Part shown: one piece after another, positions 58,464 to 64,000 of the stretch
Layout: each line of letters starts with the position of its first letter
How positions within the stretch are numbered: position 1 is the stretch's first letter
Assembly (NCBI GenBank): GCA_003260075.1
Contig: QLIY01000273.1
Coordinates: 1 to 64,000 of the forward strand
Source of the DNA: Phallusia mammillata
Taxonomy: Eukaryota > Chordata > Ascidiacea > Phlebobranchia > Ascidiidae
Direction: 5' to 3'
Length of the DNA: 64,000 nucleotides
Notes under the pieces: model-generated
What the model was told of the DNA's origin: nothing
The model's input: the letters and a program-made list of their open reading frames with translations, nothing else
The model's database searches: none
Made by a program: the position numbers and the translations under genes

Positions 58464-58596
58464 AGAAATTCGCCAAAAGGCACAAAACAAAATTATTTAA
58501 CTGAGGGAAGGTACCAAAACAAAAAACCTACCTTATGAGAGGAATGGAAAGTCAATTAAATTTTTCGCATAGCAGAATGGCGTCATCTTATTAGTG

Positions 58597-58606
58597 CCCC
58601 CCCCCC
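58597..58606. other. C10 run: probable disguised junction
   Basis: 58464-58596 is repeated as 58607-58736. Both copies begin AGAAATTCGCCAAAAGG directly after a C run. Confidence 0.8.
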
Positions 58607-58736
58607 AGAAATTCGCCAAAAGGCACAAAACAAAATTATTTAACTGAGGGAAGGCACCAAAACAAAAAACCTACCTTTCGAGAGGAATGGAAAGTCAATT
58701 AAATTTTTCGAGAGGCAGAGTGACGTCATCTTATTA

Positions 58737-59924
58737 GTCGACGCGACAATGCAGTTATGGGAATTGATGACGTTTTTCGACTCCCAGACGTAGTTCCGTC
58801 AGTTTGTTTTCTGAACCCCGAGAGAAATTTCTCGAAGCGCACGTCGACAAAATAACGTCACAATAAAGGTCACGTGATTCAATTGAAAGGTTAGTGGCGA
58901 ATCGCGACCTTTTCTACATTTGATGTTTTTGTTTCGACGGAGTCACCATTTAAATTTCTTTTTGGAGAAAAGTTTACGAATTTATGTGAGAATAATTACA
59001 TGTAGTCGAAAAAAGAATACAAATTTTATGTTATAAATGAGTCTTTTTTAGCAAACTTATTGTTCAGCCTTTTATGGCAACAATTTTTCTGATGTGGCCT
59101 TCATATGAACAGATCCGTATGTAGTGTTCCAAATTACTTTTCTGTACATTATTTTTAAATTTGTCCATATGGGAAACTTTCCAAAAAATACGGCTTTTGT
59201 TTGCAGCTAACCTTTAGAATTTAGTTTGAAAGTTGGTTTAGCTAAACACGTTACCTAACTCTCTCGGTACGTACAATTCCCTGATAGTTACCAATACCGG
59301 TTATGTGTGTTGCTTGTGCGTGGGCGTGATATTATTCTTGGCCTGTGCTCAGGGACTTTCTCAGACGCTTAAACGATTTTCCCTATTGTGTTTGCACGTT
59401 CTAGCTGGAATTAGGCTTTGATTAACCACCTTATCAGCGAATCACATGATATTTGTGCAGATGATAAGGTATTGTCTTGTAAATTAGGTCAATCAGTATA
59501 TTTATCAATAACAATACATACCACACACTGTTAATTGTATCATATACCAAAACGGAAAAAAAGTGTTAAAAAAACTTTTTTGATATTGTTTCGAGAGGAG
59601 AGTTAAAACTCTTAATACAGCGTGCAATTTTGCTTATTGTGGTTCCACCAAACCTACGTGCGTGCTTTCACGAGTTATTTAGCAACTACACGGCTGATTA
59701 AACGTGTTGAAAGGATTCTATATTGTGTGTTGGTTACCCACAGACAGTCATCAAGCCTATAAGCCGTAATTTTCTTCTCATATTTTCATTGTGTTCATAC
59801 GTTTTTAAGCACAGATATTGACCACAAGATAGTTGGTTTGATCACACCGAGTTGTATAAGACGGAAAGAACAATGAAACAGTGTTCCCGAAAAAACGAAA
59901 GATTTGTGATAACTCCATTTAAAT
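58737..59924. other. Non-coding stretch, nothing recognised
   Basis: Two GTCGAC words and a TGACGT-rich patch at 58740-58880. No coding exon or repeat end seen. Confidence 0.35.
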
Positions 59925-60168
59925 CGGGGTTTCCAAACGGGAAGGAATTCCTCCCAAAGGAGGGCGTTTAAAACTTGAGGGGAGGAATTTGTACGTATGG
60001 TTTGTAAATAGACATTTTTGCTCTAGAAATATAACCTGTGAACTGGATAAAAGACCCAATTTTAAAAGGTTTTAGCATCTACTATGTAGTCTGTAGGAAA
60101 TGAAGAGGAATGAAAATGTTTTGATTATTAAGTGGGGAATTCATCAGTATAATCGTTGGGAACCACTG
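59925..60168. mobile_element. hAT-type MITE, 244 bp
   Basis: Left end CGGGGTTTCCAAACG and right end GTTGGGAACCACTG. The flanks ATTTAAAT and ATTTAAAC match at 7 of 8. Confidence 0.75.
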
Positions 60169-60652
60169 ATTTAAACGTTAACAAACTTTTGGCGAACAGC
60201 AATGCGTTGAAAATGCTAAACTAATTCTTTGACCTTGGTAAAGTGTGACTGTCTTTAGGCAGTGTTTCAAATAATTAAACATGCGTTTTTTTTGATGCCT
60301 TGTTACAATATTATTTTCCATATCATTAATTGAGCTATTTACTGCTAATATTTGGTTTTTGTTTAAAGCAAAAGTAAACAGTTGTAACCAGGCCAACAAA
60401 AATGTTCACGCTTTACACTTTAACCTAGAATAGGAATGTTGTGAAGTATCACATATCGCAATCAACTTCAGGGTATTTGTCATTGTGATTCCAAGTAATA
60501 ATCCTAAAAATGAAATGTCATGACAATTAGCTCGCCTAATTAATGCACCAGACCGAATTCAATGCCAGGCCGTTTTTGCATGTTCACTGCGGCAAATTAT
60601 TTTGGGACACGGAAGTAGTGCTTCTGCACTTTTTAGGATTTATGGTTTTTAC

Positions 60653-61081
60653 TAGTGATGCACCGAAGTTTCGGTTGGCCGAAACATTTCGGCCGAATAC
60701 GCTGTTTTTCGATGTTTCGGTTTCGGTCCGAACTTTTTTAAAAATTCGGCCGAAACCGAACTTTTTGATTGCATGGAATTAATGCCTAAACTATCATTTT
60801 CGCCAATACAAAACGTCCTAAATTAACTAATTTTTGTGTCTATAAAATACGAGTCACGTTGTCTGCAAAATATTACAAGTTTAGTAAAGCTTACGCATTG
60901 TGAAACTGATTTTGATTTGTCATAAATCAATTTACTCGCATCAACGACACAAGGTTCAGTTGAAAGTATCCATAGAAACGAGGATTTTAGGTTCGGCCTG
61001 ATTCGGTCGAAATTATTCGGCCTCGTGGCCGAATATTCGGTTTCGGCCCGAACTTTTTTAGGCGGGTTCGGTGCATCACTA
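60653..61081. mobile_element. hAT-type MITE, 429 bp, TSD GTTTTTAC
   Basis: Ends are TAGTGATGCACCGAA and TTCGGTGCATCACTA, with identical 8-bp flanks at 60645-60652 and 61082-61089. The terminal regions are rich in TTCGGCCGAA words, and the family is related to 52757-53237. Confidence 0.92.
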
Positions 61082-61089
61082 GTTTTTAC

Positions 61090-62639
61090 CACTGTTTGTG
61101 GTTCGAAAAGAGCTTAGATCTGTCTTTATACAAGTTTGTCACATCGTGACAGTGTTATTTTTAGCTAGCGTTCCTGGGAGGCATCATTTGGTTTTCGTAA
61201 GACCGTTGACTCATATCTGGTTTTGTAAAACATGGTTAGACAAGGCCTGAGAAAAACTGATATACTAGAATATAGAATTCGATCTAAACTCAATGATTTT
61301 TTTGCAGAATACAATGCAAAAAAGCTTTCCGTTGCATTTGTTTTAAGGTGTATACGTGACGTTACTATTGTTGCAGTGACGTCATTATTTTACAGTGACG
61401 TCATAATTATGTTCGTTTTTGGCGTAGCATTGAGCCAATTATTGGTAAAATGTATTTTGTACAAATGAATCAGATGTTTTTTCATCGATGGCCAAAGTTA
61501 GGTCTAATCGTAGTTGCGCAAAAATGCTAATGTTCAAATCACACACAAAACAAAAATAAACTTTCCCTTTTATCGTAACAGCATAGAATTTATAGCCTAT
61601 CCCCTTTAAACGTCCTTGAGAGTGACCTAGTTTTAAAGGATGAGAAAAAAGGCATACCTTTGTCTTCACCACAAACACCTTCACTCATTTTTGCAATAAC
61701 CCATAAAATTGTCCCCCTTTAGATGTGGGTAATAAAGCGCCTTGCCGCAGATTTAGCAGTGGGGGTTAGGGATTGGTGGAACACAATAGGGATACAGAGT
61801 TGCCCCTCTAAATTGAGACCCCGTGCACCTGTTCGTCGGTTGGCTTGCAAGGGTAACAAGATTTCCTGTCAACCATGTACTTTGACCTTGTCGACAAAGG
61901 TACATAACCGGTACTTTTTTCGTGCTGGGATGGGTCGGGCACAGAAATGGAACGTCTGGGAACTGTAACGTAAGGGGTGTGTGTAATTTCGGTAAATCGA
62001 TTTTGCTTTCTAGTGCAGATTTCGGAAACGAGGAGACAAGTGCTAATACAATTTTGAAAACGTGTGTTTGCTTTTCAGTTTTGCCTCGAGTGAAACAATG
62101 ATTGGATTAGGCTCGTAAATGTACGTTGTCTTGTTGCTTTTGATGGTTTGTTTGTCTTGGTTATATTTGAATATGGTACTTTTGGTGACAAACAAGCAAA
62201 ATTTATGTTTCGATCACCTGAAATTTTGTTTTGACCGATATAGTTTTAACGACTTAAGGCCTTTACCGTCATAACTATGGAAAAGGCAAACTGTTATCCA
62301 TATAATTTAAACCCTGTTCCCAAATGGTTTTGTTTCATCACTGCAAATGCAGTTTTTTGACTTGTTAAATAAAAACATACAGGTTTACTATACACTCGGA
62401 AGTTTAGGTCCATTGGATATAATCTTACGGTAAAATTATTGTTTGCTTTTTAGCTTGTCAATTACCCATCGTTACAAAAACATAAATAAAAACGCAAGCA
62501 CTAATTGACCTATGAATGCTTAGCAACTCGCGCAGATAACTTTGTGACATTTAATAGCCGCAACAAAAACAAAAATCTTTCTTTGAAAAAACTTTCCAAG
62601 TGTTCCTTGACAAAGGAAAATTCCGTAGATGAACCTGAC
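61090..62639. other. Non-coding stretch with clustered CRE-like sites
   Basis: TGACGTCA at 61377-61384 and 61396-61403, plus TGACGTTA at 61357. No supported gene. Confidence 0.35.
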
Positions 62640-62900
62640 TGTCGTTGGTTTCTTATTGGCTCAGCAACTGGTCACGTGAATTTAGTAGCGGTACTGGGAT
62701 TTTGTAGCTTTCTGTTTTGTAAAACTCCCTTTACTGTGCGTGCGTGGGCGACTTCGGAAACCCGAACAAAGCGCGCGTTGGCAACTTCGGAAATCCTCGG
62801 AAACGCAAACACGGCTCGCGCAGGCAACTTCGGAAATCCTCGGATGCGCAAGCGAATGTCACGTGGGCCGAAATTTCCCGAAAGTGTATTTCGCTTTGTT
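62640..62900. promoter_or_regulatory. CpG-rich promoter-like patch
   Basis: ATTGGC (CCAAT on the other strand) at 62655, CACGTG E-boxes at 62673-62678 and 62860-62865, and between them three tandem GGC(A/G)ACTTCGGAAA units starting at 62747, 62780 and 62823. CpG is far denser than in the neighbours. A start site for a gene outside the window is possible but unproven. Confidence 0.4.
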
Positions 62901-63138
62901 GTGACGTTCGCTTCGAAACGGAAATATGTTTCAAAAACTATTTTGGAAGTATTGAAGGCCATTTTCAAGGCCATGCAATGTTTTTGTTGCTCAAAATATA
63001 TAATCTAAATGTATTTTTGTTGAAATGAAAGAAACTGTAAACTTTCTATCCGAAAAGACCTGTTTTCAGTTAAATATTTTTCAGTTACATAAGGTTTATG
63101 ACAAATTGTACTGATAATGACAATAACGGCTGAACACA

Positions 63139-63148
63139 CCCCCCCCCC
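63139..63148. other. C10 run: probable disguised junction
   Basis: Followed by a hAT right end, 63149-63212, ending TTGTCCGCCCCTG, and target-like ATCTAAAA. Confidence 0.65.
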
Positions 63149-63212
63149 ATCCGGCCCGCCAAGTACTTCATTTTCCCGTATCAGGCCCGCCAACTGAAGA
63201 AGTTGTCCGCCC
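63149..63212. mobile_element. hAT MITE right-end fragment
   Basis: Contains CCGGCCCGCC and CAGGCCCGCC and ends GTTGTCCGCCCCTG. Left side missing at the C10 run. Confidence 0.55.
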
Positions 63213-64000
63213 CTGATCTAAAACATGGTCTACCAATTTTTTCTTTGAGTTTTTCATTTAATATACAAAACAAATGTTTTCATTTGTTAGCTAAGATTCG
63301 AAATTATACCATGTTTTCATTTACGAGTTGCTGGTTAAGGGGAAAATGTAGCACTCATTAAATAAAACGATTTTTTTGACACGGAATTTTCTCGCTAGCC
63401 AGAACATTTGTACTTGAGAGTATAATTGGCATAACACTTCAAAGGGCGACACATTATGTGAAGACCGACGAAAAAACAAAAAACAACATATGGTCGTTTT
63501 CGGTCCGGAACACCTTGTCAATTGGGTTTGTCCGCAAACGGTTGATTTAGGAAATTGTCATATCCCTGACACGATAAGACATCTTGTAACGCAATTGAAA
63601 TGTAAACGAAAATTCCAGACCATGTGGTTTCTTTTTTATTTTGCTTATTTGCCCGGTGTCTACCTTTGTTCCATTTTGAAATAAATTTCGGGTCGTACTA
63701 TTGATTCGTTTTCATATGGCACGATTTGAATGTTGGCAGTTGAACATGAATGATGTGGCCCACATCGTCAGCCGTATTGTTCATTTGAAGTTTTAATACT
63801 TGCCTTTTCTACCTTTTTTGACACAAGGCTTAACGTATATGAATCTTTATACTTGTTTAATGGACGTATTTTACGAATATTGCTCTTCCAACCGTTTTAT
63901 TACAAACAACCGACGTATTAACATCCAATACAAGGCCCCTTCCAGTAACACCAAGTTCTTATAAGGCGATGAAAGCATAAGGTTATTATATTGATCTTAT
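63213..64000. other. Non-coding stretch to window end
   Basis: Nothing recognised except a weak match (63905-63955) to the 4925-5345 repeat family. Confidence 0.35.

Noticed and set aside
58152-58490. Long poly-glycine open frames on -
   Set aside because: They are translations of the C88 filler run and have no other support.
62505-63008. 167-codon frame on +
   Set aside because: Its repetitive middle comes from the CpG-rich tandem units. Overlapping frames on both strands are equally open.

Overview
This is animal nuclear DNA and reads as an ascidian tunicate, probably a Ciona-type genome. That assignment is an inference from three things: AT-rich sequence with many short GT-AG introns, deuterostome-like single-copy orthologs, and abundant short hAT-type non-autonomous elements. 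No species is proven.

Layout. DBT (branched-chain keto-acid dehydrogenase E2) lies on + at 1936-8038 in 8 exons. MTRR (methionine synthase reductase) lies on - at 14152-10661 in 4 exons. An ANKRD29-like ankyrin-repeat gene lies on + at 16833-26012 in 8 exons. Its 6.4-kb first intron holds a complete, unrecognised 6-exon gene on the same strand (19820-23079, 303 aa). MUT (methylmalonyl-CoA mutase) lies on + at 26982-40126 in 16 exons. All five open frames can be followed through every splice junction with consistent phase. From about 40.6 kb to the end I see no convincing coding exon. That stretch holds repeats, assembly junctions and one CpG-rich, promoter-like patch near 62.7 kb.

Function. 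DBT and MUT act at early and late steps of valine/isoleucine breakdown in mitochondria. MTRR keeps cobalamin-dependent methionine synthase active, and MUT itself uses adenosylcobalamin. Three of the five genes are therefore metabolically linked.

Repeats. At least a dozen hAT-like MITEs can be delimited, many by 8-bp target-site duplications (TSDs). They fall into two target classes, nnnTAnnn and GTnnnnAC. A second, about 210-bp repeat family carries a sequence that folds as a type I hammerhead ribozyme (CUGAUGA, stem II, GAAA, stem III, GUC cleavage site). This is the most interesting biological signal in the window.

Assembly. The sequence contains 22 C or G runs of 10-12 nt, 16 of them exactly ten, and most separate two near-identical copies of the flanking DNA. 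Three long C runs (90, 42 and 88) and three single n bases also occur. These behave like disguised scaffold gaps between unmerged overlapping contigs. They create false duplications, including partial extra copies of two MUT exons.
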